Of a DNA stretch of 64,000 nt, positions 34,912-44,814 are shown in pieces; the first letter of the stretch is position 1; each line of letters begins with the position of its first letter. Origin of the DNA: Bosea beijingensis (GTDB lineage: Bacteria; Pseudomonadota; Alphaproteobacteria; Rhizobiales; Beijerinckiaceae); contig NZ_CP132359.1 in assembly GCF_030758975.1 (NCBI RefSeq), positions 434,001-498,000 on the forward strand, written 5' to 3'. Under the pieces are notes generated by a model, which saw only the letters and a list, made by a program, of their open reading frames with translations, was not told where the DNA came from and did no database searches. The position numbers and the translations under genes were made by a program.

Positions 34912-36852
34912 TTACGCGGATCGACCGGGTTGCCGGGCTCTCTCGAGACGGTGCTCCGACAGCGAAGCCACCGGCACGACCGGGATGACGATCTGTGAGG
35001 CGCGCGCGCCGTCGCAGAACACCATGTTGCGGGCGACACGCCTCGTGCGCCCATGTCCTTCCGGGGCAAAGGTGTTTGGGTTCACGTCGAATTTCGGGAA
35101 GTTCGACGAGGAGATATCGAGCCTGATCCGGTGCCCAGCCTTGAACAGCGTCGCCGTGGCGAAGGGCTCGATGGTGATCCGGAACGGAACCTCCGGCTCG
35201 ATCGGCTCCGGTTTCTCCCAGGACTTGCGATAGCGGCAGCGGAAGATGCCGTCCGTCAGGTTGAGCGCGAAGCCCGTGGGATAGTCGGCCGATGGCGGAT
35301 GCATGTCGACCAGCTTGGCGGTGAAATCCGTGTCCGGAGCATCGGAGGCGACCCAGAGCTCGACCGTGATCGGCCCGATCACCGCCATGTCCTCTTCCAG
35401 CGGCAGGCTTTCAAAGGCGAGCACGTCGCGCCGCGCGATCAGGGGCATGCCGGCATCGCGCGAGCCGAAGAAACGCGGCCCCTCGCGCTGGTCGAAGCCG
35501 CCGCCCTCGAAGATCGGCTGGCCGCTGGTCAGCGCGCCGCCGATCGTGGGGACCGGATCGGCCGGGTCGAAATCATAGGTCAGCGGCGCGGCATCGGGAG
35601 CCGGTGCATCGCGCGAGAGCCGGCCATTGCCGTGAATGTACCAGGATTGCTGCTCGGTCTCCGGCAGCGGCCAGTGCGAGGTCTCGATCCAGCGCCCGCC
35701 CTGGACGAGGCGTCCATCGGCATCCTTCTCACCCGAGCCACCGCCCATCAGGAACAGGCGCAAGGTCGGGTCGGCTTCCAGCCCGTTGGGCTCGTCCCTC
35801 AGCCAGCGGTCGAACCAGCGCTTGCGGAAATCGAGCCAGTTCGTGCCGACATTGCCGTCGAAGGGCGCGGCATCGCCGAAGGAGACGTCACCGGCGAAGG
35901 TCGATTGGCGGTTGCCGTGCAGGCCGGCGCCCATGATGACGTTGAGATGCCGGCGGCCCGAGGCACCGAGGCCCGCGAAATTGTCGAAGGTGGTCTTCAC
36001 ATAGACGTCGTACCAGCTCGACATCAGCAGGATCGGTATGTCGGGCACCGCGTCGTAGAAGCCCTCCAGCCAGAGGCCCGGCCGTTTCCATTCGGGGCCG
36101 AAGGTGCCGGCGCGCCACTGGTCGAGCAGATAGGTCTCGTATTCCGGCACCCAGCGCACCGGCGAACGGCCTTCGCTCCACGGCATCACGCGGAACCAGG
36201 CATGCAGGTCCTCCGCCGCGAGGCCCGCGGCGACGACGGGATCGGCGAGCGCATCCGGGCTTTCCTGGGCCCGGTTATAGGCCCAGGTCGCCTGCTTCAG
36301 CTCGAAGGCGCCGCCCTGGCGGATGCCACATGAGAAGGCGTTCGAGAAGCCGCCGGAATCGAGGATCATGCAGGCGAGGCCGGGAGGCGTCAGCGAGGCC
36401 AGCGCCGCCTGGGTATGGGCGGCATAGGACAGGCCCATCGTGCCGATCCGGCCGTTGCACCAGGGCTGCGCAACGATCCAGGCGCAGGTATCGTAGCCGT
36501 CCTCGGCATCGGAGACGTATTTGACGAACTCTCCCTCCGAGCCGTAGCGGCCGCGGCAATCCTGATAGACCACCGCATAGCCGGCCCGGACGAAATGGGC
36601 CGCGACAGCAGTGCGGGCCATCGGCTTGGCCTCGCCGCGGCCGATCTCGGAGCGCGAGAGCTCCGCCTTGCCATAGGGCGTGCGCTCCATCACGACGGGG
36701 AAGGGACCGGGAAGGACTTTGCCGTCCCGTGCCGGGAGATAGATATCCGTGGCGAGCCGGACGCCGTCCCGCATCGTCACCCTGACGTCCTTCAGCGTGA
36801 CGACATCATCGCCGCTCTCGGGAGCGGCGGCCTTCATCGATTGGGAGTTCAC
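34912..36852 (-). CDS. CocE/NonD family hydrolase (S15 peptidase-type alpha/beta hydrolase)
   Basis: A 646-residue serine hydrolase. The alpha/beta core (about 20-360) has VTMRDGVRLATDIYLP at the start, the nucleophile S142 in GLSYAA (family G-x-S-Y), and a His-containing GAGLHGN near 320. The C-terminal jelly-roll (about 420-640) is the X-Pro dipeptidyl-peptidase C domain. The family cleaves acyl amino-acid esters, amides or dipeptides. No signal peptide is seen. It overlaps the start of its upstream neighbour (a binding protein) by four bases and is the last gene of the B-C-D-F-binding protein operon, so it probably acts on the imported compound. Confidence 0.85.
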   Translation of the reverse strand: MNSQSMKAAAPESGDDVVTLKDVRVTMRDGVRLATDIYLPARDGKVLPGPFPVVMERTPYGKAELSRSEIGRGEAKPMARTAVAAHFVRAGYAVVYQDCRGRYGSEGEFVKYVSDAEDGYDTCAWIVAQPWCNGRIGTMGLSYAAHTQAALASLTPPGLACMILDSGGFSNAFSCGIRQGGAFELKQATWAYNRAQESPDALADPVVAAGLAAEDLHAWFRVMPWSEGRSPVRWVPEYETYLLDQWRAGTFGPEWKRPGLWLEGFYDAVPDIPILLMSSWYDVYVKTTFDNFAGLGASGRRHLNVIMGAGLHGNRQSTFAGDVSFGDAAPFDGNVGTNWLDFRKRWFDRWLRDEPNGLEADPTLRLFLMGGGSGEKDADGRLVQGGRWIETSHWPLPETEQQSWYIHGNGRLSRDAPAPDAAPLTYDFDPADPVPTIGGALTSGQPIFEGGGFDQREGPRFFGSRDAGMPLIARRDVLAFESLPLEEDMAVIGPITVELWVASDAPDTDFTAKLVDMHPPSADYPTGFALNLTDGIFRCRYRKSWEKPEPIEPEVPFRITIEPFATATLFKAGHRIRLDISSSNFPKFDVNPNTFAPEGHGRTRRVARNMVFCDGARASQIVIPVVPVASLSEHRLERARQPGRSA

Positions 36853-38456
36853 TTGGCCAGCCCCGCCCGCGCCGCAGTGGTGTCCTCGGCCATGTTGGCC
36901 TCGTAGGTGATGTTGGCCTTCGAGGCCCAGGCGATCTTCTGCCAGTAGAGCGGGATCACGGGCAGATCGCCGAAGACCATTTTCGACGCGGCCTGGATGC
37001 CGGCGATGCGCTTGCTGTCGTCGAACTGCGTCAGCGCCTCGGCCAGCGCCTTGTCGAAGGCGGGGTTGGAATAGCGCGCCCGGTTGAAGCCGCCGGTGCC
37101 GGCCTTCGAATCCGCAGTCATGAACAGATTGCGCATGCCCGGCCCCGCGGTCGGGGTCGTCGTGCCCAGCGAGAAGATGAAGGCGGAGAAGCTCTGCCGG
37201 CTCGCGGCGCTGGCATAGACGTTATAGGGCTGCGTCATCACGCCGTTCACCTTGATGCCGCCGCGCGAGAACATCTGGCCGATCGCCTGTGCGATGTCCT
37301 TGTCGCCGGCGAAACGGTCGTTCGAGGAATGGATGGTGATGCCGAACCCGTCCTTCTGCCCGGCCTGCTGCAGCAGGGCCTTGGCGCCGGCGAGGTCGTT
37401 GGCGACCGGCTTCAGCGTCGGATCGAAGCCAGCGACGCCCTCCGGCACGAGCTGGCCGGCCGGCACGCCCGCCCCGTTGAGCAACCGCTCGACGATCGCC
37501 GGCACGTTGATCAGCTTGGCCAGCGCCTGGCGCACACGCAGATCCCGCAGAGGATTGGGCTTCAGCGGCTTGCCGTCCTTGTCGGTGACGAAGGGGCTCT
37601 CCTCGCGCGCGGTGTCGAGGGCGAGATAGATCAGGCGGGCCGAGGGGATCGCATGAACCTTGAGCCCCGCCGTCTTCTCCAGCACCGGCAGGTCGGCCGG
37701 CGGCACGCCGTCGATCAGGTCGACCGCGCCCGAGCGCAGCGCTGCCACGCGGGCAGCATCATTGGCGATGAAGCGGATCGTCACGGTCTCGAAGGCGGGC
37801 TTCGGTCCCCAATAGCCCTCGTTGCGGGTCAGGATGACGCGGTCGCCCGGCACCCACTCCTTGAACTTGTAGGGTCCGGAGCCGACGAGCCCATCGCCCT
37901 TGTTGTAGTCCTGCAGGCTCTTGCCCTCGGCGGAGGCACGCTCGAGGATATAGACGAAGCCGACCCGCTCCATCAGGTCCGGCGTCGGCACCTCGGTCTT
38001 CACCTCCAGCGTCGTCGCATCGATCGCCTTCGCCGAAATCACGCCCGAGACGTTGTTGGAGAACGGCGCCGGGCTGTTGGGGACGTTGCGCGCGCGCTCC
38101 AGCGAGAACGCGACATCATCGGCCGTGACCGGCTTGCCGCTCTGGAAGCGGGCATCCTTGCGCAGGTTGATCCGCCAGGTCGTCGGGTCGATTGCCGACC
38201 AGCTCTCGGCGAGGCTCGGCTGCATGCGCAGATGCGCGTCGGTCTCGACCAGCCGGTCGAAGATCTGCATGGCGATGTTCTGGTTCGGCCCGGTGCGGGA
38301 GAACAGCGGGTCCATGGCCGAGGGCTCGCTCGCCGTGCCGATGACGAGGTCGGCGGCTTGGGCCAAGCCGGCAGTGCCGAGCCAGGCGGCGCTGGCGAGC
38401 AAGGGCAAGAGCGCGGTGAGGTGCGGCTTGCGGGTCGTGCGAAGCTTGGAGGTCAT
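36849..38456 (-). CDS. ABC transporter substrate-binding protein, family 5
   Basis: A 535-residue periplasmic binding protein with signal peptide ending GTAGLAQA-ADLVIGTASEPSAMDPLF. SBP_bac_5 motifs are INLRKDARFQSGKPVTADDVAFSLERA and DLRVRQALAKLINVPAI. It is coupled to the hydrolase by an ATGA overlap and lies 14 bases after the ATPase gene. Ligand is unknown; the D-x-x-S-x-x-D-P-L start and overall form resemble dipeptide/glutathione-type binders. Confidence 0.91.
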   Translation of the reverse strand: MTSKLRTTRKPHLTALLPLLASAAWLGTAGLAQAADLVIGTASEPSAMDPLFSRTGPNQNIAMQIFDRLVETDAHLRMQPSLAESWSAIDPTTWRINLRKDARFQSGKPVTADDVAFSLERARNVPNSPAPFSNNVSGVISAKAIDATTLEVKTEVPTPDLMERVGFVYILERASAEGKSLQDYNKGDGLVGSGPYKFKEWVPGDRVILTRNEGYWGPKPAFETVTIRFIANDAARVAALRSGAVDLIDGVPPADLPVLEKTAGLKVHAIPSARLIYLALDTAREESPFVTDKDGKPLKPNPLRDLRVRQALAKLINVPAIVERLLNGAGVPAGQLVPEGVAGFDPTLKPVANDLAGAKALLQQAGQKDGFGITIHSSNDRFAGDKDIAQAIGQMFSRGGIKVNGVMTQPYNVYASAASRQSFSAFIFSLGTTTPTAGPGMRNLFMTADSKAGTGGFNRARYSNPAFDKALAEALTQFDDSKRIAGIQAASKMVFGDLPVIPLYWQKIAWASKANITYEANMAEDTTAARAGLAK

Positions 38457-38470
38457 GCGATGTCTCCTCT

Positions 38471-39499
38471 TCAGGCGCTGCCGCCTGCCGCGAGCGATGC
38501 GGCGGCGACCTGGTTGAGATGGCAGGCGCTGAGATGTCCCTCAGCGATCGGTTCGAGAGCTGGCCGCGCCTGGGCGCAAGGCGTGAAGATGCGCGGGCAG
38601 CGCGGATGGAAGGCGCAGCCGGAGGGCGGATGGAGCGGCGAGGGAATTTCGCCGCGGATCGGCGTGAAGGCACGCCGACGCTCCTTCACCGAGGGCAATT
38701 CGCGTAGAAGCGCCGCGGTATAGGGGTGGTTCGGCGCGGCGAAGAAGGCATCGGCCGGCGCGGTCTCGACCACGCGGCCGAGATACATGATCGCGACCCG
38801 GTCGCTGATATGCTTCACCACGCTGAGGTCGTGGCTGATGAAGAGATAGGTCAGGCCGAGCTCCTCGCGCAGATCCATGAACAGGTTGATCACCTGGGCC
38901 TGGATCGAGACGTCGAGGGCCGAGACCGACTCGTCGCAGACGATCAACCGCGGCTTGACCGCGAGCGCCCGGGCGATGCCGATGCGCTGGCGCTGGCCGC
39001 CGGAGAACTGGTGCGGATAGCGCTTGCGGTAGGAGGGATCGAGCCCGACCTTCTCGAGCAGCTCCGCCACATAGTCGTCCACCTCCCCTGCCCGGACGAG
39101 GCCGTGCACCCGCGGCGCCTCGCCGACGAGATCGACGACGCGCTTGCGCGGGTTGAGCGAGGACATCGGGTCCTGGAAGATCACCTGCACGGCCAGGCGC
39201 ATCTCCAGCGCCTCGCTGCGCGAGAGCGAGGCGACATCCTTGCCCTGCCAGAGCAAGGTGCCCTCGGTCAGCGGCAGCAACCCTGCCAACAGGCGGCCGA
39301 GCGTGGACTTGCCGCAGCCGGATTCGCCAACGAGGCCGAGCACCTCGCCCTGCCGGATGGCGATGTCGACGCCTTCGACGGCATGGACGGTTTCCTCGGA
39401 GATATTCGCGCCAAGCGCCCGGGCGAGCTTCTCGGCCGCGTCGAGGCCGCGGGAAAAGCGTCGGACGAGGCCGCGTCCTTCGATCAGGGCTTCGGTCAT
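38471..39499 (-). CDS. ABC transporter ATP-binding protein, DppF/OppF type
   Basis: A 342-residue ATPase. Walker A is GESGCGKST, the signature is [15 protein letters not shown], Walker B is RLIVCDESVSALD, and the H-loop is LFISHDLSV. The C-terminal oligopeptide-transporter region contains GCAFHPRCP, where cysteines hold an Fe-S or zinc-like site in DppD/OppD family members. The ATG at 39499 overlaps the previous ATPase stop (ATGA); an upstream open frame is rejected. Confidence 0.93.
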   Translation of the reverse strand: MTEALIEGRGLVRRFSRGLDAAEKLARALGANISEETVHAVEGVDIAIRQGEVLGLVGESGCGKSTLGRLLAGLLPLTEGTLLWQGKDVASLSRSEALEMRLAVQVIFQDPMSSLNPRKRVVDLVGEAPRVHGLVRAGEVDDYVAELLEKVGLDPSYRKRYPHQFSGGQRQRIGIARALAVKPRLIVCDESVSALDVSIQAQVINLFMDLREELGLTYLFISHDLSVVKHISDRVAIMYLGRVVETAPADAFFAAPNHPYTAALLRELPSVKERRRAFTPIRGEIPSPLHPPSGCAFHPRCPRIFTPCAQARPALEPIAEGHLSACHLNQVAAASLAAGGSA

Positions 39500-40467
39500 G
39501 CTGCTGCTCCGGCCATGAGCGGGTGGTGGCAGCGGAAGCTGTGGTTCACGCCCTGTTGCTTCGGCTCCTCCTGGCAGATCTCGCTTGCGGCGAAGCAGCG
39601 CGTCCGGAAGGCGCACCCGCCGGGTCTCGCCAAGGGCGAAGGCGAGAGGCCGGGGATCGGATGCAGCCTTGCGCCGCGCGTCGCGTTGGCAGGCAGCGCC
39701 TCCATCAGGCCGCGCGTATAGGGATGGGCCGGTCGGTCGAGCACGTCGTCGGTGGCGCCGGTCTCGACGATGCGGCCGGCATACATCACCGCGATCCGGT
39801 CGGCGAGGCTGGCGACCACGCCGAGATCATGGCTGATCCAGATCAGCGCCATGCCGAATTCGCTCGCCAGCCGGCGCACCTCGAACAGGATCTGGCCCTG
39901 GATGGTGACGTCGAGCGCGGTCGTCGGCTCGTCGGCGATGATCAGGTCGGGCTTGTGCAGCAGCGCGATCGCGATGGCGACGCGCTGGCGCATGCCGCCG
40001 GAGAACTGGTGCGGATAGGCCTTCAGCCGTTCCTCGGGCGAGGGAATGCCGACGAGGCCCAGCGCATCGCGGGAACGCACCCGCGCCTCCTCCCGCGAGA
40101 CCGCGTCATGGGCGAGCACGGCCTCCACCATCTGCGTCTCGATCGAAAGCACCGGATTGAGCGTCATCATCGGGTCCTGGAAGATCATCGCGATCTTCTT
40201 GCCGCGCAGGCGCCTGAGCCGCTCGGTCGGGAGCCCGACGAGGTCCTCGCCCTGGAACAGGATGCGCCCGCCCGCGACCCGCCCAGGCGGCTCGATCAAT
40301 CCGAGTATCGAGAAGCCGGTGATCGACTTGCCCGAGCCGGATTCACCGACGAGCCCGAGGATTTCGCCACGGTCGACGCTGAAGGAGACGCCATCCACGG
40401 CGCGGACGAGGCCCGCGGAACTGGCGAACTGGGTTTCGAGATTCTCGACGACGAGCACCGGGGCCAT
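39496..40467 (-). CDS. ABC transporter ATP-binding protein, DppD/OppD type
   Basis: A 323-residue ATPase partner of the previous gene. Walker A is GESGSGKS, the signature is [15 protein letters not shown], Walker B is [13 protein letters not shown] and the H-loop is IWISHDLGV. The C-terminal region ends with [15 protein letters not shown]. It follows the permease gene by three bases and is coupled to the F-type ATPase. Confidence 0.93.
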   Translation of the reverse strand: MAPVLVVENLETQFASSAGLVRAVDGVSFSVDRGEILGLVGESGSGKSITGFSILGLIEPPGRVAGGRILFQGEDLVGLPTERLRRLRGKKIAMIFQDPMMTLNPVLSIETQMVEAVLAHDAVSREEARVRSRDALGLVGIPSPEERLKAYPHQFSGGMRQRVAIAIALLHKPDLIIADEPTTALDVTIQGQILFEVRRLASEFGMALIWISHDLGVVASLADRIAVMYAGRIVETGATDDVLDRPAHPYTRGLMEALPANATRGARLHPIPGLSPSPLARPGGCAFRTRCFAASEICQEEPKQQGVNHSFRCHHPLMAGAAA

Positions 40468-40470
40468 GGC

Positions 40471-41391
40471 TCAGCGCTCCGCGAGACGGGGATTCAGCAC
40501 TTCGCGCAGCCGGTCGCCCACGATGTTGATGCTGAAGACGAGGGCGAGCAGCAGCAGTCCGGGATAGACGCTGATCCAGTACTGGCCGGCGAGCAGCACC
40601 TGATAGCCGTTGGCGATCAGGAGGCCGAGCGAGGGCTGGGTGATCGGCAGGCCGATACCGAGGAAGGACAGCGTCGCCTCGGCCGAGATCGCGTTCGCGA
40701 CCTGCAGCGTGCCGATGACTATCAGCGGCGAGAGGCAGTTCGGCAGGAGATGGCCGAACAGCATGCGCGGCCGCGACAGGCCGAGCATCTTCGCCGCCTC
40801 GATATAGTCCTTGCCCTTCTCGACCAGGGCGGCGGCACGGACAGCACGGGCGAACATCGCCCATTGCACCAGCACCAGCGCGAAGATGACCTTGCCGACG
40901 CCCTGCCCGAGAATGGCGAGCAGCATCAGCGCAACGAGCAGGGTCGGGAAGCCCAGCATCAGGTCGACCAGCCGCATGATCACGCTGTCGACGCGCCCGC
41001 CGAAATAGGCGGCCGAGAGACCGAGCACGGTGCCGACGAGGAGAGCCACGACCCCGGCGAGGACGCCGACGAAGAGCGAGGTCCTGAGGCCGTAGATCAT
41101 GGCCGAGAGCATGTCGCGGCCCTGCACGTCGGTGCCGAACCAGTAAACCGCGCCGCTCATGCTCTCGGAGCCCGGCGGCAACTTTGAGTCCATGATGTCG
41201 AGCGTCGAGAGGTCGTAAGGGTCCTGCGGGGCGAGTGCCGGGCCGAACACCGCGGTCAGGATCAGCAGGATACAGACGACGGCGGCGATCGTCGCCTTCG
41301 GGCTCTTAAGGACGCCGGCGAGCGAGCGCGCCAGAAGGCTGTCGGCATCGGGGCGCAAAGCTGCGAACAGGGCGGGTTTTGCGAAAGCCAT
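40471..41391 (-). CDS. ABC transporter permease, DppC type
   Basis: A 306-residue six-helix permease with the DppC mark [27 protein letters not shown] and EAA loop [30 protein letters not shown] cytoplasmic N-terminal extension of about 30 residues precedes the first helix. Its start shares one base with the stop of the B-type permease, indicating coupling. Confidence 0.92.
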   Translation of the reverse strand: MAFAKPALFAALRPDADSLLARSLAGVLKSPKATIAAVVCILLILTAVFGPALAPQDPYDLSTLDIMDSKLPPGSESMSGAVYWFGTDVQGRDMLSAMIYGLRTSLFVGVLAGVVALLVGTVLGLSAAYFGGRVDSVIMRLVDLMLGFPTLLVALMLLAILGQGVGKVIFALVLVQWAMFARAVRAAALVEKGKDYIEAAKMLGLSRPRMLFGHLLPNCLSPLIVIGTLQVANAISAEATLSFLGIGLPITQPSLGLLIANGYQVLLAGQYWISVYPGLLLLALVFSINIVGDRLREVLNPRLAER

Positions 41392-42362
41392 CAGTTGCGC
41401 CCCAGCCGGATGCGCGGATCGAGGATCGAGTAGAGCACGTCGACCGCGAAGTTCAGCACGATGAAGAGGCTGACGACGACGAGCAGATAGGCGACCACCA
41501 CCGGCCGGTCGAGCCGCATGATCGAGTCGATCAGGAGCTTGCCGATGCCGGGCCAGGCGAAGATCGTCTCGGTGACGACGCCGAACGCGATCAGCGAGCC
41601 GATCTCCATGCCGATCACGGTGACGAGCGGGATCATGATCGTCTTCAGCACATGCACCAGCACGACCCGGCGCTCGGTGAGCCCCTTGGCGCGGGCGAAC
41701 TTGACGAAATCGAGCGGCATGGTCTCGCGCACGCCGGTGCGCGTCAGCCGGATCACCAGCGAGAGCTTGAACAGGGCGAGGTTGGTCGCCGGCAGGATCA
41801 GGTGGCGGATGCCCTCCCAGGAAGCGAAGCTGGTCTCGATGCCGAAGATCTGCCCGGTCGGCCCGCGCCCGCTGGAGGGCAGCCAGCCGAGCCAGACCGA
41901 GAAGATCATCACCAGCATCATGCCCTGCCAGAAATTCGGCAGGCTGAAGCCGAGGATCGAGCCGGTCATGATCGTCTCGTCGACGACGGAGCGCGGCTTC
42001 AGGCCCGCTATCAGCCCGAGCGGGATACCGATGACGAGGGAAATCAGGATCGCGACCAGCGCGAGCTCCAGCGTCGCCGGCAGGCGCTCGAAGATCAGCG
42101 AGATCGAGGGCTGGTTGAAGACGAAGGAGCGGCCGAGATCGCCCTTGAGCGCATTGCCGAGGAAGGCGAGGAACTGCACCGGCAGCGGCTTGTCGAGGCC
42201 GAGCGAGGCTTCGACCTGCGCCCGTTCGGCCGGAGTGGCGTCCGGCGCGATCAGCATCTCAGCGGGGTCGCCGATGGCATAGACGCCGACGAAGACGATG
42301 ACGGCGGTCGCCGCCAGCACCAGCAAGCTCTGCATCAATCGTCGAATGACGAAGACGGTCAT
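41391..42362 (-). CDS. ABC transporter permease, DppB type
   Basis: A 323-residue permease and the first gene of the operon B-C-D-F-binding protein-hydrolase. MTVFVIRRLMQSLLVLAATAVIVF and the EAA loop ARAKGLTERRVVLVHVLKTIMIPLVTVIG are family-typical. It starts 106 bases downstream of lysR on the same strand, so the LysR gene may be co-transcribed or the operon may have its own promoter in that gap. Confidence 0.92.
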   Translation of the reverse strand: MTVFVIRRLMQSLLVLAATAVIVFVGVYAIGDPAEMLIAPDATPAERAQVEASLGLDKPLPVQFLAFLGNALKGDLGRSFVFNQPSISLIFERLPATLELALVAILISLVIGIPLGLIAGLKPRSVVDETIMTGSILGFSLPNFWQGMMLVMIFSVWLGWLPSSGRGPTGQIFGIETSFASWEGIRHLILPATNLALFKLSLVIRLTRTGVRETMPLDFVKFARAKGLTERRVVLVHVLKTIMIPLVTVIGMEIGSLIAFGVVTETIFAWPGIGKLLIDSIMRLDRPVVVAYLLVVVSLFIVLNFAVDVLYSILDPRIRLGRN

Positions 42363-42449
42363 CGATGGCTCCCGGCATTGGCAGGGCGGCGTGATCGCCG
42401 TTCACCTGTCATGCCGACCATGATTGGCCCCGAAAGCCTCCGCAACCTT

Positions 42450-42464
42450 ATGCGCAAAGCGCAT
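42450..42464. promoter_or_regulatory. Palindrome upstream of ABC operon, candidate operator
   Basis: ATGCGC-AAA-GCGCAT is a perfect 6-bp dyad with a 3-base centre, lying five bases past the lysR stop and 88 bases before the DppB-type start. LysR-type sites often have T-N11-A dyads of about 15 bp, so this may be the regulator's site. A stem with no T run also fits a weak 3' hairpin of lysR. Confidence 0.4.
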
Positions 42465-42468
42465 CGGG

Positions 42469-43368
42469 CTATGTGCTGGCCTGCGCCTCCAGCCGGGTCT
42501 TCAGGATCTCCGTGAAGGCTTCCGCCGAGCGCGACATCGGCGCGCCCTTCAGCGTGACGATGCCGTAGGCGCCGTGGATGCAGGGGCTGAACGGGCGCTG
42601 CGCGATCGGCAGGTGCCGGTAAAGCCCGGCGATCAGCTCGGGCACCACGGCGACGCCGAGACCGCGGGCGACGAGCCCGCAGGTGGCCTCGACCGAATGC
42701 ACCTCGATGCGCACGATCGGGAAGACGCCCGCCCGCCGCAACTGCCGCTCGAAAGCGAGCCGCGCCGGCCGCTGCCGGCCGAGCATGATCAGGTGATGTC
42801 CGGACAGGTCGCGAGGCGTCAGGTTCGGCCGCTCCGCCAGCGAATGGCCGGCGGGCATGATGCAGACCGACTCGGAGCGCACGATCTCGCGGGCCTCGAA
42901 CCCCTTGTTGCGCGGCGGCAGGCTGACGAAGCCGAGATCGGCGACGCGCGCCAGCACCATCTGCTCGATCGCGTCGTAATGGCCTCCGATCAGCTCGACC
43001 GAGGCGTCATGGCGTTCGGCCAGATAGGTCTCGATCACCTCCGGCATCACCGTCGCGATGAAGGAATGCGGCACGGCCACCTTGAGGAAGCGCTGGCCGA
43101 CGGTTCCCGCCCGCAGGTCCTCGGTGTAGCGCTTCAGCCGCGCGACCAGCGAGGCCAGCTCGCCGACCTCGTCCATCAGGGCGAAGGCTTCCGGCCGCGG
43201 CAGCAGGCGGCCATTGCTGCGCTCGAACAATTCGAAGCCCAGCTCCTCCTCGAGCTGCGTGAGCTGGCGGCTGACGGCCGATTGGGACAGGCCGAGCGTG
43301 ACGGCGCCGGCGGTCGTGGAACCGCCGGCCATGACGGCGCGGAAGATTTCGATCTGCCGGATCTTCAT
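42469..43368 (-). CDS. LysR family transcriptional regulator
   Basis: A 299-residue regulator with an N-terminal winged HTH (about 4-62: MKIRQIEIFRAVMAGGSTTAGAVTLGLSQSAVSRQLTQLEEELG in parts) and a C-terminal periplasmic-binding-fold effector domain (about 90-295). LysR proteins usually sense a pathway metabolite. It stands just upstream of, and in line with, the peptide ABC operon at 34912-42362, its probable target. Confidence 0.92.
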   Translation of the reverse strand: MKIRQIEIFRAVMAGGSTTAGAVTLGLSQSAVSRQLTQLEEELGFELFERSNGRLLPRPEAFALMDEVGELASLVARLKRYTEDLRAGTVGQRFLKVAVPHSFIATVMPEVIETYLAERHDASVELIGGHYDAIEQMVLARVADLGFVSLPPRNKGFEAREIVRSESVCIMPAGHSLAERPNLTPRDLSGHHLIMLGRQRPARLAFERQLRRAGVFPIVRIEVHSVEATCGLVARGLGVAVVPELIAGLYRHLPIAQRPFSPCIHGAYGIVTLKGAPMSRSAEAFTEILKTRLEAQAST

Positions 43369-43431
43369 CGATCGGAGTTCTCGCGATGGTCGGTGCCGGA
43401 TCGCCGGCCGATAGCATGATCCAATAGCGGA

Positions 43432-44814
43432 TCATCCGTCCCCGCCAGCACTTCTTTCCGGCGCCGGGCGATCGAGCCGCGGCAGGGAGACCGTGACGCG
43501 CAGGCCGCCCTCCACCCGGTTCTCCAGCGCGATGCTCCCCTCATGCGACCCGACGACGGCCCGGGCGATGGTGAGGCCGAGCCCCGAGCCCCCGGTCTCG
43601 CGCCCTCGCGATTCCTCCAGTCGCACGAAGGGCAGGAAGACGCGCTCGCCGTCGGCCGGTGCTATTCCCGGTCCTTCGTCCTCGATGGTGACCACGATCT
43701 GGCCACCGGCCTCGGCGATGCCGACCGCGGCCGCCCCCCCGTATTTCACGGCATTGCCGATGACGTTCGAGAAGGCCCGCTTCAGCGGCAGGACGCGGCC
43801 GAGGATCGGCGCTGCGTTCAGGCCGGACAGGCTGACCTTGTGCCCCTGGTCGAGATGCTCGTCGACGATGGTCTCAATGACGGAAGCGAGATCGATTGGC
43901 CGGACCGCCTCGCTCGACACGCCGCCGCGCAGATATTCCAGCGTCGAACCGATCATCTCCTCCATCTCGCCGAGATCGGCATCGATCAGGCGCCGCGTCA
44001 CGTCGTCGTCGAGCAGTTCGGAGCGCAAACGCAGGCGGGTGATCGGCGTGCGCAGGTCGTGCGATACCGCGGCCATCGCCTGCATGCGCTCGGCGACGAG
44101 GCGCTGGATGCGCTCGCGCATGGTGTTGAAGGCGCGCGCCGCGCGGCGGACCTCGGCCGGGCCGTCCTCCGGCAGGGGCTGGGGCACCTGATCGAGACTG
44201 AAGCGCTCGGCGGCGAGCGCGAGATCGCGCAGCGGCCGGGTCGCCCAGCGCAGCAGCAGCAGCGCCACGACGACGATGCCGACGGCGAAGCAGATCATGA
44301 TCGCGGTCAGATTCCAGTCGAGATGCTGGGCGGCGCCCAGCGTCGACGACGAGAAATTGACCCAGCTCCCATCGTCGAGCCGGATCGAAACCAGCATCAG
44401 GTGCCGGTCGGTCGCGGTTCCGTCGTCATCGGCCAGTCCGACTCGGAAGGCCTCGACAGCGAGATCGGGAGCGAACTGCTTCAGCCGCGCTTCCATCTCG
44501 CGCGTCCGCGTGGTCGCCGGTACATTGCCGAGGACGAGACTGACCTTGCTCCAGTGAACTTCGAGGCTCGCACTCGACAGGTCGTGCGCGACACGGTCGC
44601 GCTCCGCCCCGTCGGCAATGCTGGCGATGGCCCGCTTGATCGAGACGATGCGCTCGGCGAGGCTGCCGTCGCGCCCGGCCGAGGCGAAGCTCTCGGCGCC
44701 GACGCGGAAGGCCCAGTAGCCGAGCAGGTGAAAGGCGAGTAGTGCCGCGACCAGGATCAGGATCGCACGGCTTGCCACCGTATCGGGCCAGAAGCGTCCG
44801 GGCAGCCTCGTCAA
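43432..44814 (-). CDS. Sensor histidine kinase, EnvZ/QseC-like
   Basis: A 460-residue membrane kinase. TM1 (about 17-37), a periplasmic sensor of about 130 residues, TM2 (about 168-190), HAMP (about 190-240), HisKA with phospho-His H252 in VSHDLRTPITR, and HATPase with N box NVIGNAVKYGG and G boxes DEGPGIA and GSGLGLTIARAV. It is coupled by ATGA overlap to the response regulator. The pair is divergent from the multicopper oxidase operon, so copper or oxidative envelope stress is a likely signal. The sensor has few Met/His, so direct Cu binding is not obvious. Confidence 0.92.
   Translation of the reverse strand: MTRLPGRFWPDTVASRAILILVAALLAFHLLGYWAFRVGAESFASAGRDGSLAERIVSIKRAIASIADGAERDRVAHDLSSASLEVHWSKVSLVLGNVPATTRTREMEARLKQFAPDLAVEAFRVGLADDDGTATDRHLMLVSIRLDDGSWVNFSSSTLGAAQHLDWNLTAIMICFAVGIVVVALLLLRWATRPLRDLALAAERFSLDQVPQPLPEDGPAEVRRAARAFNTMRERIQRLVAERMQAMAAVSHDLRTPITRLRLRSELLDDDVTRRLIDADLGEMEEMIGSTLEYLRGGVSSEAVRPIDLASVIETIVDEHLDQGHKVSLSGLNAAPILGRVLPLKRAFSNVIGNAVKYGGAAAVGIAEAGGQIVVTIEDEGPGIAPADGERVFLPFVRLEESRGRETGGSGLGLTIARAVVGSHEGSIALENRVEGGLRVTVSLPRLDRPAPERSAGGDG

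Noticed and set aside
34452..35069. A 205-codon minus-strand frame between the permease and hydrolase genes
   Set aside because: Overlaps the hydrolase 3' end in another frame and reads as Arg-rich sequence without motifs.
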